Assembly: GCA_023434855.1 (NCBI GenBank)
Contig: JAEYSJ010000359.1
Span: 1-15,599, forward strand
DNA: 15,599 nt
Origin: Bacillota bacterium
Lineage (GTDB): Bacteria > Bacillota_C > Negativicutes > JAEYSJ01
Reading direction: 5' to 3'
The position numbers were made by a program, and so were the translations under genes. The notes below the pieces were generated by a model. That model saw nothing but the letters and a program-made list of their open reading frames with translations, had not been told where the DNA came from and made no database searches. Shown piece by piece: positions 1 through 5,713 of the stretch; within the stretch, counting starts at the first letter, position 1, and every line of letters begins with the position of its first letter.

Positions 1-75
1 GGCCAGTTGTTGTTGGGTTAACCCCCGTGCGCTACGTAACTCGGCAAGCCGTAATGCATACTGCGGTTTGATCAT
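1..75 (-). CDS. XRE/Cro-family repressor, N-terminal 25 residues (partial)
   Basis: On the reverse strand an ATG at 75-73 opens a frame that runs off the left edge. The translation begins MIKPQYALRLAELRSARGL and continues TQQQLA, which is the first helix and turn of an XRE/Cro-type helix-turn-helix domain (the R-x-x-R/K-G-L-T-Q-x-x-L-A pattern). A good ribosome site, AAGGTGG on the minus strand, lies 7 nt upstream. The divergent position next to three palindromic operators is the classic arrangement of a phage repressor controlling its own promoter and the rightward lytic promoter. Only the DNA-binding start is visible, so whether a RecA-sensitive or metalloprotease-sensitive C-terminal domain follows is unknown. 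Confidence 0.85.
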   Translation of the reverse strand, partial: MIKPQYALRLAELRSARGLTQQQLA

Positions 76-95
76 AAGCACACCACCTTGTCTCT

Positions 96-124
96 ATTAT
101 AAAAAACAGAACGTATCTAAGCAA
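96..124 (-). promoter_or_regulatory. Leftward promoter of the repressor gene
   Basis: On the minus strand the -10 box is a perfect TATAAT (positions 101-96) and the -35 box is TTGCTT (124-119), separated by 17 nt. Transcription would begin near 89-90 and run into the repressor. Operator 130-144 lies just upstream of the -35, a position suited to autoregulation. Confidence 0.7.
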
Positions 125-129
125 TAATG

Positions 130-144
130 GAAACAAAATGTTTC
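130..144. promoter_or_regulatory. Repressor operator 1 (GAAACAAAATGTTTC)
   Basis: An inverted repeat: GAAACA, a 3-nt AAA centre, then TGTTTC, a perfect dyad. It shares the ACAAAATGT core with the two sites to its right and lies between the divergent promoters, just upstream of the leftward -35 box. Confidence 0.8.
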
Positions 145-152
145 AAAAGACT

Positions 153-180
153 TGACTGATACAAAATGTGTCGTTAAAAT
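153..180 (+). promoter_or_regulatory. Rightward early promoter, overlapped by an operator
   Basis: TTGACT at 153-158 and TAAAAT at 175-180, spacing 16 nt. Operator 158-172 fills the spacer and operator 188-202 covers the expected start-site region, so repressor binding should block RNA polymerase. It would drive the gene at 238 and probably the downstream tail operon. Confidence 0.7.
158..172. promoter_or_regulatory. Repressor operator 2 (GATACAAAATGTGTC)
   Basis: Second copy of the 15-bp dyad, with one mismatch between half-sites (GATACA/TGTGTC). It lies in the spacer of the rightward promoter, starting 28 bp from operator 1, and is the site best placed to repress the early promoter. Confidence 0.8.
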
Positions 181-187
181 AATTTTA

Positions 188-202
188 GAAACAAAATGTA
201 TC
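188..202. promoter_or_regulatory. Repressor operator 3 (GAAACAAAATGTATC)
   Basis: Third copy of the dyad, with one half-site mismatch, starting 30 bp after operator 2. It overlaps the predicted transcription start of the rightward promoter. The three copies share the core ACAAAATGT. Confidence 0.8.
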
Positions 203-237
203 AATGGTGAATCGCATAAATTAAATGAGGTGATCGT

Positions 238-519
238 ATGACAATCCACTATTTTCTCATTAACTATAGGAATTCTGGTAGATATGGCCGTATTGCGGTT
301 GAAGGGGAAAAAGAAAAAATAGAAGTGTATCTGTGCAAATGCAGCAATGATGTTCGCTATATAAAGAGCGGAGAAACAATAAAACGACATGAAAAGGGAA
401 AAAGAAAGCTCGATTGTGGTATTATCCGTGGTTTTTTCTTTGTTGTTGATATGATTAGCAGTCTAAGCTCCAAACGGTTAAGCTACGCCACAGATAAAAG
501 ACATAAGGAGGTGAGCTGA
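238..519 (+). CDS. Small basic early protein of unknown function
   Basis: A 93-residue protein that I do not recognise. The ATG at 238 follows a good ribosome site (GAGGTGAT) and lies 36 bp after operator 3, making it the first gene of the repressed rightward transcript. It is rich in Lys and Arg, especially in the middle (KRHEKGKRK near residue 50), and has a hydrophobic stretch around residues 65-72 (GFFFVVDMI). Its TGA at 517-519 follows the ribosome site of the next gene (506-514), so the two are translationally linked. By position it could be an antirepressor, antiterminator or small regulator, but nothing in the sequence shows which. Confidence is for being a real gene. Confidence 0.7.
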   Translation: MTIHYFLINYRNSGRYGRIAVEGEKEKIEVYLCKCSNDVRYIKSGETIKRHEKGKRKLDCGIIRGFFFVVDMISSLSSKRLSYATDKRHKEVS

Positions 520-523
520 AATA
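506..523 (+). promoter_or_regulatory. Strong ribosome site pointing to a non-canonical ATA start
   Basis: AGGAGGTGA at 506-514 is a near-perfect match to the 16S anti-Shine-Dalgarno. The only open frame that continues into a long protein has ATA at 521-523, six nt after the motif. The first canonical start in that frame is a GTG at 563, about 48 nt away with no ribosome site of its own. Confidence 0.5.
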
Positions 524-1198
524 GATAAGCTGGAAAAAATACTGAGAGATTTATCAGATGGAGTGATTAGTGAAGAAAAATGTATTCATACTCTTCAATT
601 GGAAGCGCATAGTGAAGATAGTAAGGCCGATGCGAAGCAATACAATTTACTGATGCGGCGCGGAGCTGTTCTTGTTGAAAGTTATATTGGGATATATGGA
701 AAAATGCCTGATGAAATGTTGATTGAACAAGAGAATTTAAATGAAATTCTTAAGCTTATTGCAGATATTAAAGCAATATTACTGCCGGAAGAATATAAGC
801 TGCTTTATCTGTGGACTGTGAAGAAGTTTAGCTTTGAGAAAATCGCAAAACGACAAGGTACTTACAAAATGCAAATCCATCGGAGGTTAATGAAAATTCG
901 TAAGAAGTTGTTACAATATGCAGAAAAAAATAAGTATATAGTGAAGGACATCTTAACCTCCCGAGCATCAAAGCAAACAGCAAAGCCCCCCAGCCTGACC
1001 GTGGGACTTATTCATGAATATTTACAGCATGTAGCTGTAAATGGTCGCTGGAAGATTAGACGCGATGGTCGTAAAGAATTTGTTTCACAAACTCTTTGTA
1101 AGGTGCCTGAAGAATTACATGCTTCTTTTAAAGATACCAAAACCTGTTGTCCGCTTTGTAGTACGGACTGGGGTGAGGACTTGTGTACGAGGAGGTGA
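521..1198 (+). CDS. Sigma-70 region-4-like phage transcriptional regulator with Cys-rich tail
   Basis: The frame is open from 515. The ribosome site favours an ATA start at 521 (225 residues); the conservative start is GTG at 563 (211 residues). Residues about 88-130 (521 numbering), beginning LPEEYKLLYLW and including FSFEKIAK then QIHRRLMKIRKKL, resemble region 4 of sigma factors and phage late regulators of the ArpU/RinA/Xpf kind: an initial helix, then a helix-turn-helix that would contact a -35 element. The C-terminus has C-C-x2-C-x8-C (Cys 209, 210, 213, 222), which could bind zinc. As the last gene before the tail operon it is the best candidate for a late-gene activator. No sigma region 2 is visible, so it may work with host polymerase rather than as a full sigma factor. 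The exact family is uncertain. Confidence 0.65.
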   Translation: MDKLEKILRDLSDGVISEEKCIHTLQLEAHSEDSKADAKQYNLLMRRGAVLVESYIGIYGKMPDEMLIEQENLNEILKLIADIKAILLPEEYKLLYLWTVKKFSFEKIAKRQGTYKMQIHRRLMKIRKKLLQYAEKNKYIVKDILTSRASKQTAKPPSLTVGLIHEYLQHVAVNGRWKIRRDGRKEFVSQTLCKVPEELHASFKDTKTCCPLCSTDWGEDLCTRR

Positions 1199-1241
1199 AG
1201 CATATGTGTGTATAACCGCAAAAAGAAGAGCTAAAGAATGA
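1189..1241 (+). other. Ribosome site followed by a minute open frame (possible leader or translational coupler)
   Basis: AGGAGGTGA (1190-1198) overlaps the end of the regulator gene. It precedes ATG at 1204, which reads Met-Cys-Val-stop, and an overlapping GTG at 1206, which reads an 11-residue basic peptide (MCITAKRRAKE) ending at 1241. That end touches the ribosome site of the tail terminator gene. The ATG is in the same frame as the tail terminator gene, with TAA at 1213-1215 between them. This may be a coupling peptide, or scar sequence where upstream late genes were lost. No protein function is claimed. Confidence 0.3.
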
Positions 1242-1257
1242 GGAGGTGAGTTTAATT
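1241..1257 (+). promoter_or_regulatory. Strong ribosome site pointing to an ATT start
   Basis: AGGAGGTGA (1241-1249) is followed five nt later by ATT at 1255-1257, in frame with the tail terminator gene. The GTG at 1246 lies inside the ribosome-binding motif itself and so cannot be a start served by it. No ATG, GTG or TTG lies at a normal distance in this frame. Confidence 0.5.
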
Positions 1258-1659
1258 ACTCCGTTTGAAATACAGGATATAATCTTTTACGAATTTACAC
1301 ATGACTTGAGCTTAATGAGTTTGTTAGGTAATCCTCAAGATGATGAAAGTAAAAATACACGATTTCGCAGAATGGCAGCTACGTCAGTAGCCAATTCGGC
1401 CGATCAATTGCCTTTTGTGAGTATCGTCTTCAGACCAGAAAAACCAGATGTAGAAAACTATTTCCGCAATAACACCACGCTGGAAATTTGTATCTATGCA
1501 GCTACCCGTAATGAAGCAGCTGCAGTGCACAAAGAAGTAACAAGAGTGTTGCAAGCCCGTTTTCCGGACATGCCTATTATCACTGAGGGGCAAAAGCATG
1601 CAGAACCCTGGGATGTATTCCAATACAGTATTCGCTATAAACCGCTGGTAAATAACTAG
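1255..1659 (+). CDS. Probable tail terminator / tail completion protein (gpU-like)
   Basis: About 134 residues, immediately upstream of the tail tube gene, which is the usual place of the tail terminator in siphophages. Visible features fit that small alpha/beta fold: an N-terminal helix (PFEIQDIIFYEF), a strand around PFVSIVFRP, a strand LEICIYAAT, a long helix (NEAAAVHKEVTRVLQARF) and a C-terminal strand ending in WDVFQYSIRYKPLV. In such phages this protein caps the growing tail tube and, in a complete virion, joins it to the head; in a headless particle it would simply finish the tube. The start is uncertain: ATT at 1255 fits the ribosome site, whereas GTG at 1246 overlaps it. Family assignment rests on position, size and strand/helix pattern. 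Confidence 0.55.
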   Translation: MTPFEIQDIIFYEFTHDLSLMSLLGNPQDDESKNTRFRRMAATSVANSADQLPFVSIVFRPEKPDVENYFRNNTTLEICIYAATRNEAAAVHKEVTRVLQARFPDMPIITEGQKHAEPWDVFQYSIRYKPLVNN

Positions 1660-1696
1660 CAGTTATATAAATTAATAATAAAGGATGGATGTAAAA

Positions 1697-2461
1697 ATGG
1701 TAATGATGCCTGATTTAATTTTTCACGGAGTTGGCGTTAGTCAATTAGTATTTACCGATGGTTCTTTTGTTAATATTAATAAATCGCAGGATCTACAGAT
1801 TGCAGCCACTGTAACCGAGCAGAAAGTAAATGGTGGCGATTCACTCTACTCGTTGCTGACTTTTGCCAGTGAAAAAACTGCAAAGCTGACTATTACAGAT
1901 GCTGTTTTTAAATTGGAAGGGATTAAAGCAGCTACCGGATCAACTATTACTTCAGGTGCTGAAGTATGGGTAACATCAGATAAGAAGGCAATTGCAACCG
2001 GAACTTGCACACTAAGCAAAACGACCAATCTATTGCTGGATACGGTAGTAGCCAATGTAGTCGAAACGGGAGTGACGCTTGTTAAGACTTCTGGTACTCC
2101 TGCTGCGAATGAGTTTAAGGTTAGTGCTGCCGGTGTAGTAACTGTTGATACTTCGCTCAATGGTAAAACGGTAGAATTCTCTTACTATTATACAGATGCG
2201 AATGGGCAAGCTGTACACCATTTAGAAAATGATATTCCCAAGGTGGCTGAATTCCGCCATACCCTTATTTCCGATCAGATGGATGATGGCAAACGCTATA
2301 AAATTGATATTCGTGCTTATCGCTGCAAAGCAAATGGTGCGTATACTTATGATGCAAAACGTGGTGCTGCTTTTGCACCGAAGCTTGAATTTGAAATTTT
2401 GGATTCTGGCCGGGCAGATAAACGCGTCGTTTCTTATAATGTTACAGAATATGTAGATTAA
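1697..2461 (+). CDS. Major tail tube protein
   Basis: About 254 residues, mostly beta-strand, between the terminator and chaperone genes where the tube protein lies in lambda-like phages. The N-terminal part (to about residue 80) and the C-terminal part (from about 180, including DGKRYKIDIRAYRCKANG and FAPKLEFEILDSG) would form the tube-fold sandwich. The middle (about 85-180) is a Thr/Ser/Ala-rich stretch that looks like an inserted Ig-like surface domain. ATG at 1697 is chosen because the ATG at 1685 overlaps the AAGGATGG ribosome site; the frame is the same and the longer form adds only four residues. A hairpin follows the stop codon. It should be the most abundant product of the locus. 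Confidence 0.75.
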   Translation: MVMMPDLIFHGVGVSQLVFTDGSFVNINKSQDLQIAATVTEQKVNGGDSLYSLLTFASEKTAKLTITDAVFKLEGIKAATGSTITSGAEVWVTSDKKAIATGTCTLSKTTNLLLDTVVANVVETGVTLVKTSGTPAANEFKVSAAGVVTVDTSLNGKTVEFSYYYTDANGQAVHHLENDIPKVAEFRHTLISDQMDDGKRYKIDIRAYRCKANGAYTYDAKRGAAFAPKLEFEILDSGRADKRVVSYNVTEYVD

Positions 2462-2466
2462 GCTAA

Positions 2467-2493
2467 GGGGAGGGGCGGATGCCCCTCTTTATT
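2467..2493 (+). terminator. Hairpin after the tail tube gene (attenuator or weak terminator)
   Basis: GAGGGGC (2470-2476), loop GGAT, GCCCCTC (2481-2487), then TTTATT. The stem is GC-rich, can extend by G-T pairs, and has a short U-run. It lies directly after the tube gene and would reduce transcription of later tail genes or protect the 3' end of the tube message. Confidence 0.6.
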
Positions 2494-2508
2494 CGTTAGG
2501 AGGCAGCT

Positions 2509-3072
2509 ATGGCTGATGTTTATACTGCGTTTGAAGTTATTGTAGACCGCAATGGCAACGAGCATTTCATTTATGCTGCAATGCTCGAATGGAAAGATAA
2601 AATTCGCTACTTTATGAAGAAACTGGATTATCCTGATATATTAGCTTACGATATTTTAAAATCTAAAGTCAATCACGATGGCAGTAGCTCCAGTATGTAT
2701 AGTGATGAAGGCTATGAGGCGATTCTGGAAATGATTTATCTTGCGGTAAACAAAAAAGAAACCAAGGAAGAAATTCGAGGGTGGCTTGATTTACGAACTG
2801 CAAGACAAATCATTGATGTCTTTCTGGATGTATCACACTACAAAAGAACAGGCAGCAGTGAGCAGGAGAAAGAGCCGGAGTGGAACAGGCTTATTGCCTT
2901 TTTAATCCAGGAAACATCGTTGACTTTGCAGGATATCAAACAAATGAGCATTCCAGAGATCGAAGCTACTATTGAAGGGATTAATAAGAATAATAAGCAG
3001 CAGGAAGCTAAAGAACAACTGACCGGTGTAGATGCGATCCAAGCATTACAAAAAATGCAAGGTAAGTTCTAA
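2509..3072 (+). CDS. Tail assembly chaperone (gpG/GT or Gp15-like)
   Basis: 187 residues, between the tube and tape-measure genes, where tail assembly chaperones lie. ATG follows a strong AGGAGG site. The first ~115 residues are mixed strand and helix and mostly acidic. The C-terminal part (about 120-160), including LIAFLIQETSLTLQDIKQM then IPEIEATIEGI, resembles the short helical T part of G/GT chaperones, in which a helix is followed by a 'pick-and-bind' helix pair. In many siphophages the two parts are joined by programmed frameshifting; here one uninterrupted frame appears to carry both. It would bind the tape measure and recruit tube subunits, and is not normally part of the finished particle. 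It also resembles the Gp15-type proteins of Firmicute phages; I cannot choose between these families. Confidence 0.6.
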   Translation: MADVYTAFEVIVDRNGNEHFIYAAMLEWKDKIRYFMKKLDYPDILAYDILKSKVNHDGSSSSMYSDEGYEAILEMIYLAVNKKETKEEIRGWLDLRTARQIIDVFLDVSHYKRTGSSEQEKEPEWNRLIAFLIQETSLTLQDIKQMSIPEIEATIEGINKNNKQQEAKEQLTGVDAIQALQKMQGKF

Positions 3073-3126
3073 TCAATCTTTATGGGTTTCGTCATAATCG
3101 CTAAAAACAACAGGGAGTTGGTGAAG

Positions 3127-4107
3127 TTGGCAAATGACAATGATAAAAAAGAAAAAGAAAGATGGGAAAGGATTAGAAAAGAAGCTTCAGAAATAGTATC
3201 TGCAATCGTTGTAAAAGGTGAGCAAATCAGAACCAAATGGAAGGCCTTATTAGATGGTTTACTCGAAGATGCTATTAAATCTATATTTAAGATTGAAAAT
3301 AATAATCCGTCATTCCTGAGCAGACTTTTTGGGATATTTGGTGGTAAAAAGGCAAAGGACACAAAAGAGGAGACTGCAACTCCTGTTAAGGCAGAAAATA
3401 CTGCTAAAGCTGCCGAACCAGATAAGATAAAGGAGACCGGCAAGTCTGCTGATAAAGATAAGACCACAGAACGCAGTGGAGAGAAACGCAAATGGGAAAA
3501 AATTAGAGAAGAACTGTCAGTGCTAACTACTGATATATTTGTTAAAGGGGCAAATATAAAAGATAAATGGAAAGTTTTGCTGGATGGGTTAAAAACGGAT
3601 GCTATTAAATCTTTATTTCGTATTGAAAACAAGGAACCATCTTTGCTGAGCCGGATATTCAAATTATTTGGTTATCATTATGGCGGTGTAGTGACTAAAT
3701 ATCCTCAGCTAATGCATGAGGGCGGAATGGTCAAGCCAGACATTAAGGAAGATGAGGTAATAAGAAAGCTGAAAGTAGGAGAAAGAGTCTTAACGGTCGA
3801 TTCCAATAAAGCTTTTGAGACTTTTATGAGAAGCGGTACAGATGTTGTACCCTATCTCAAAAATCCTGCTTTAGCAAAAAGTTCGTCAATGAGCCTTCAG
3901 GTACAGCAGTCGGAAAAACATATTCAGGAATTGCAGCGGCAGAATGAACTGATGATTCAACAAAATCAGATGATTTTCCAATTAGTTACTGATGGTTCTA
4001 ACGGACAAACCACTGTTGCCCAGCCGATTGTTATGCAGCAGCAGATGTCGATGGATGAACTCGCAGCCATGCTGAATAAAATGAAGCGTTATGGCTACCG
4101 GTATTAA
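3127..4107 (+). CDS. Very short tape measure protein
   Basis: 326 residues from TTG at 3127, which has AGGGAG nine nt upstream; an in-frame ATG at 3082 has no ribosome site. Position after the chaperone and before the gpK/M/L/J genes marks it as the tape measure. Its content looks like only the C-terminal part of one: helical segments with WKALLDGLLEDAIKSIF, hydrophobic LSRLFGIFGG, then HYGGVV, MHEGGMV and DEVIRKLKVGERVLTVD, a pattern familiar from the ends of tape measures. A 64-residue unit occurs twice (about residues 10-73 and 120-183), joined by a charged linker. The C-terminus is Gln/Met-rich, with coiled-coil potential. Typical tape measures exceed 600 residues and lambda gpH is 853. 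At about 0.15 nm per residue this would specify a tail of at most about 50 nm. It could instead be a fragment whose ruler part was deleted. Confidence 0.7.
   Translation: MANDNDKKEKERWERIRKEASEIVSAIVVKGEQIRTKWKALLDGLLEDAIKSIFKIENNNPSFLSRLFGIFGGKKAKDTKEETATPVKAENTAKAAEPDKIKETGKSADKDKTTERSGEKRKWEKIREELSVLTTDIFVKGANIKDKWKVLLDGLKTDAIKSLFRIENKEPSLLSRIFKLFGYHYGGVVTKYPQLMHEGGMVKPDIKEDEVIRKLKVGERVLTVDSNKAFETFMRSGTDVVPYLKNPALAKSSSMSLQVQQSEKHIQELQRQNELMIQQNQMIFQLVTDGSNGQTTVAQPIVMQQQMSMDELAAMLNKMKRYGYRY
3154..3345 (+). repeat. Tape measure repeat unit, copy 1
   Basis: Encodes 64 residues that align without gaps to copy 2 at 3484-3675, with 37 identities by eye (58%). Conserved features are W-E-x-I-R, KW-K-x-LLDGL, DAIKS-x-F, IEN, PS-x-LSR and the closing F-x-x-FG. 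DNA similarity is lower, so the duplication is old. Confidence 0.85.
3484..3675 (+). repeat. Tape measure repeat unit, copy 2
   Basis: Second copy of the 64-residue unit, separated from copy 1 by a 46-residue linker rich in Lys, Glu, Thr and Ala. It runs directly into the HYGGVV segment typical of tape-measure C-termini. Confidence 0.85.
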
Positions 4108-4119
4108 TGCGTGGTTACA

Positions 4120-4545
4120 ATGGTGAGACAAGATAACAATTTCATCGGTATTCCCTGGAAGTTTAATGGGCGTGATAAGAATAGCGGTGTCGATTGCATA
4201 GGACTTTTAGTGGAATTTTATAAAATCCATCAGTGGCAGCCTTCATTTGATGATGGCAAGCTTATTGATAGGGAATGGTTTGTAAAAGAAAAATATCGCA
4301 TGCTGCGGTATTTTATTAAATACTTTGAGAAGACTCGCAGCATTGCGGCATTAGAGTATGGCGATATTGTACTTTTTGAAGTTTATGGCGAGCACCATAC
4401 GGGCATATATTTAGAGTATGATAAGTTTTTGAGCACATTTCCCCCAAAGAATGCTGCTGTAACTTCATCTAGTTTTATAGACCGGCTGTCCTATTGGGGA
4501 CAGTTTTTTGTTTGCGGATTTAAACGTAGGAAAGCGGGTGAATGA
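4120..4545 (+). CDS. NlpC/P60 cysteine peptidase-like tail tip protein (gpK-like)
   Basis: About 141 residues. It contains the two main motifs of NlpC/P60 peptidases: the nucleophile region GVDCIGLL (Cys 26 from the ATG at 4120) and GDIVLFEVYGEHHTGIYL with the catalytic His 93 in HTGIYL. In lambda-like phages the K protein carries such a domain at the tail tip, where it is thought to cut peptidoglycan peptides or process tail proteins. The neighbouring gpM- and gpL-like genes support this. Neither the ATG at 4120 nor the in-frame GTG at 4111 has a good ribosome site, and the gene follows the tape measure by a few bases, so coupled translation is likely. The zinc-metallopeptidase (JAB) domain found upstream in lambda gpK is absent. 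Confidence 0.75.
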   Translation: MVRQDNNFIGIPWKFNGRDKNSGVDCIGLLVEFYKIHQWQPSFDDGKLIDREWFVKEKYRMLRYFIKYFEKTRSIAALEYGDIVLFEVYGEHHTGIYLEYDKFLSTFPPKNAAVTSSSFIDRLSYWGQFFVCGFKRRKAGE

Positions 4546-4892
4546 TCATAGAAACATTTATTTGGAACTATAAAGGTGAATGTGAAAAAGGAACTGAGTT
4601 CGCTAATCGTGTGATACAGTTCGAGTCTTCAAAAAAACAAATTCAAAAAATAGCAATGACTCCACAAGTTCAATGGAAGTTTCAGTTAGCAGGCTTGAAT
4701 GAAGACCGGCTGGAGTTAGAAACTTTCTTTGACAGACACTACGGAAATGCTGATGCATTTTACTGGACTGACCCGGACGGGGTCCAGCAAACTGTGAGAT
4801 TTGCGCAAAATAAGCTGCCCATTACCTTGATTAGAGAATTACATGATCCAATTGGCTATAAGGCAGAAATTATCCTGGAGAAGGTGGTATAA
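4542..4892 (+). CDS. Minor tail protein, gpM-like
   Basis: 116 residues, starting at an ATG that overlaps the stop of the NlpC/P60 gene (ATGA). The protein has the outline of the lambda gpM/minor tail family: an N-terminal strand with F-x-W, a central amphipathic region, the characteristic FYWTDPDG near residue 79, and a closing strand pair. In lambda gpM acts with gpL at the tail tip, forming a ring between the tube and the J hub. Direct linkage to the gpL-like gene (four bases or fewer apart) supports the call. The family is variable, so confidence is moderate to good. Confidence 0.7.
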   Translation: MIIETFIWNYKGECEKGTEFANRVIQFESSKKQIQKIAMTPQVQWKFQLAGLNEDRLELETFFDRHYGNADAFYWTDPDGVQQTVRFAQNKLPITLIRELHDPIGYKAEIILEKVV

Positions 4893-5693
4893 ATGCAAAT
4901 ACTTCCGGTATCGTTAGCTGCCGAAAAGGAAAAGGATGCCCCTTTTCTAATAACACTGCTCCGGGTGCTGGTACAGCCTCAGCCATTGTATTTGGCAATA
5001 GCTGATCAGGATATATTTTTTGACGGTCAGCATTACACTGCATTTCCAGTGGAAATAGGAGCAAAAAAAACAGGGGTGGACTCTAAGATTGATAATGTAG
5101 AATTAACTATCAGCAATGCCGGTGACGAATTTTCGTCAGCCCTGTTTCAGTCCTTTGATTTTAGAGGAAAGCAAATACAGTTGTTGGAAATCGCCTATCC
5201 AGCCTCTATAACAACAGGTGAGTATCGCTATGTTTTTGTTGGCGATATGGATAGTCCGTCCCTGGACTGCGGCAAAGGGGTATTTAAAGTAACCTGCCGG
5301 GCGGGGATTCCGACAATTCCTACGGGAAGGACCACGATGCTTTCCTGCAACGCGGTGTTTGCCGATCCTGATGATTGCGGTATAGCAAAAGAACTAACAA
5401 GAGGAATTATTCAAAGTGGCAGCAATAGTCATACCATCGTTATTCAACAAATCAAATCAGATGACTATTGGAAGGACGGTCATATCACTGTTGGCTTCGA
5501 AACACGGAAAATCAAAAGCAACAGCGGTAATTCAGTTAAGGTAGAGTACCCGTTTCTCATTCCTGTTGAGGGCCAGTATGAGATCAGCCGCGGTTGTGAT
5601 AAAAGCCAGGCCACTTGCATTAACCGCTTTAATAATGGAGCTAATTTTTCCGGCTTCGTAGCAATACCGTGGGAAATGATTATTCGCAGCTAA
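4893..5693 (+). CDS. Minor tail protein, gpL-like, with likely [4Fe-4S] site
   Basis: 266 residues. The C-terminal segment (from about 235) C-D-K-S-Q-A-T-C followed by NRFNNGANFSGFVAIP is the hallmark of lambda gpL and the phage BR0599 family. Four cysteines match the expected metal-site pattern: Cys 152 and 162 (around LSCNAVFADPDDCG), then Cys 235 and 242. In lambda gpL four cysteines bind a [4Fe-4S] cluster; that this protein does so is inferred from the conserved spacing. Two more cysteines (126, 135) lie outside the pattern. The N-terminal half is beta-rich and resembles the tube fold. It would form the tip ring above the J hub. The ATG has the ribosome site GAGAAGGTGG upstream. Confidence 0.8.
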   Translation: MQILPVSLAAEKEKDAPFLITLLRVLVQPQPLYLAIADQDIFFDGQHYTAFPVEIGAKKTGVDSKIDNVELTISNAGDEFSSALFQSFDFRGKQIQLLEIAYPASITTGEYRYVFVGDMDSPSLDCGKGVFKVTCRAGIPTIPTGRTTMLSCNAVFADPDDCGIAKELTRGIIQSGSNSHTIVIQQIKSDDYWKDGHITVGFETRKIKSNSGNSVKVEYPFLIPVEGQYEISRGCDKSQATCINRFNNGANFSGFVAIPWEMIIRS

Positions 5694-5713
5694 TTTAAGA
5701 AAGGAGGTCGCTT

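Noticed and set aside
97..390. 97-residue minus-strand open frame across the switch region
   Set aside because: It covers the operators, the rightward promoter and the start of the gene at 238, has a low-complexity Phe/Ile-rich translation, and is better explained as a shadow of regulatory DNA.
3070..3126. Possible stop-codon read-through joining the chaperone to the tape measure, since they are in the same frame
   Set aside because: The same frame has a one-in-three chance, no stimulatory structure was seen, and the tape measure has its own ribosome site and TTG start.
3069..3662. 197-residue minus-strand frame opposite the tape measure
   Set aside because: The translation is Ser/Leu-rich without recognisable domains and lies fully antisense to a gene with clear family features and a repeated unit. 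The internal similarity in the shadow frame comes from that same repeat.
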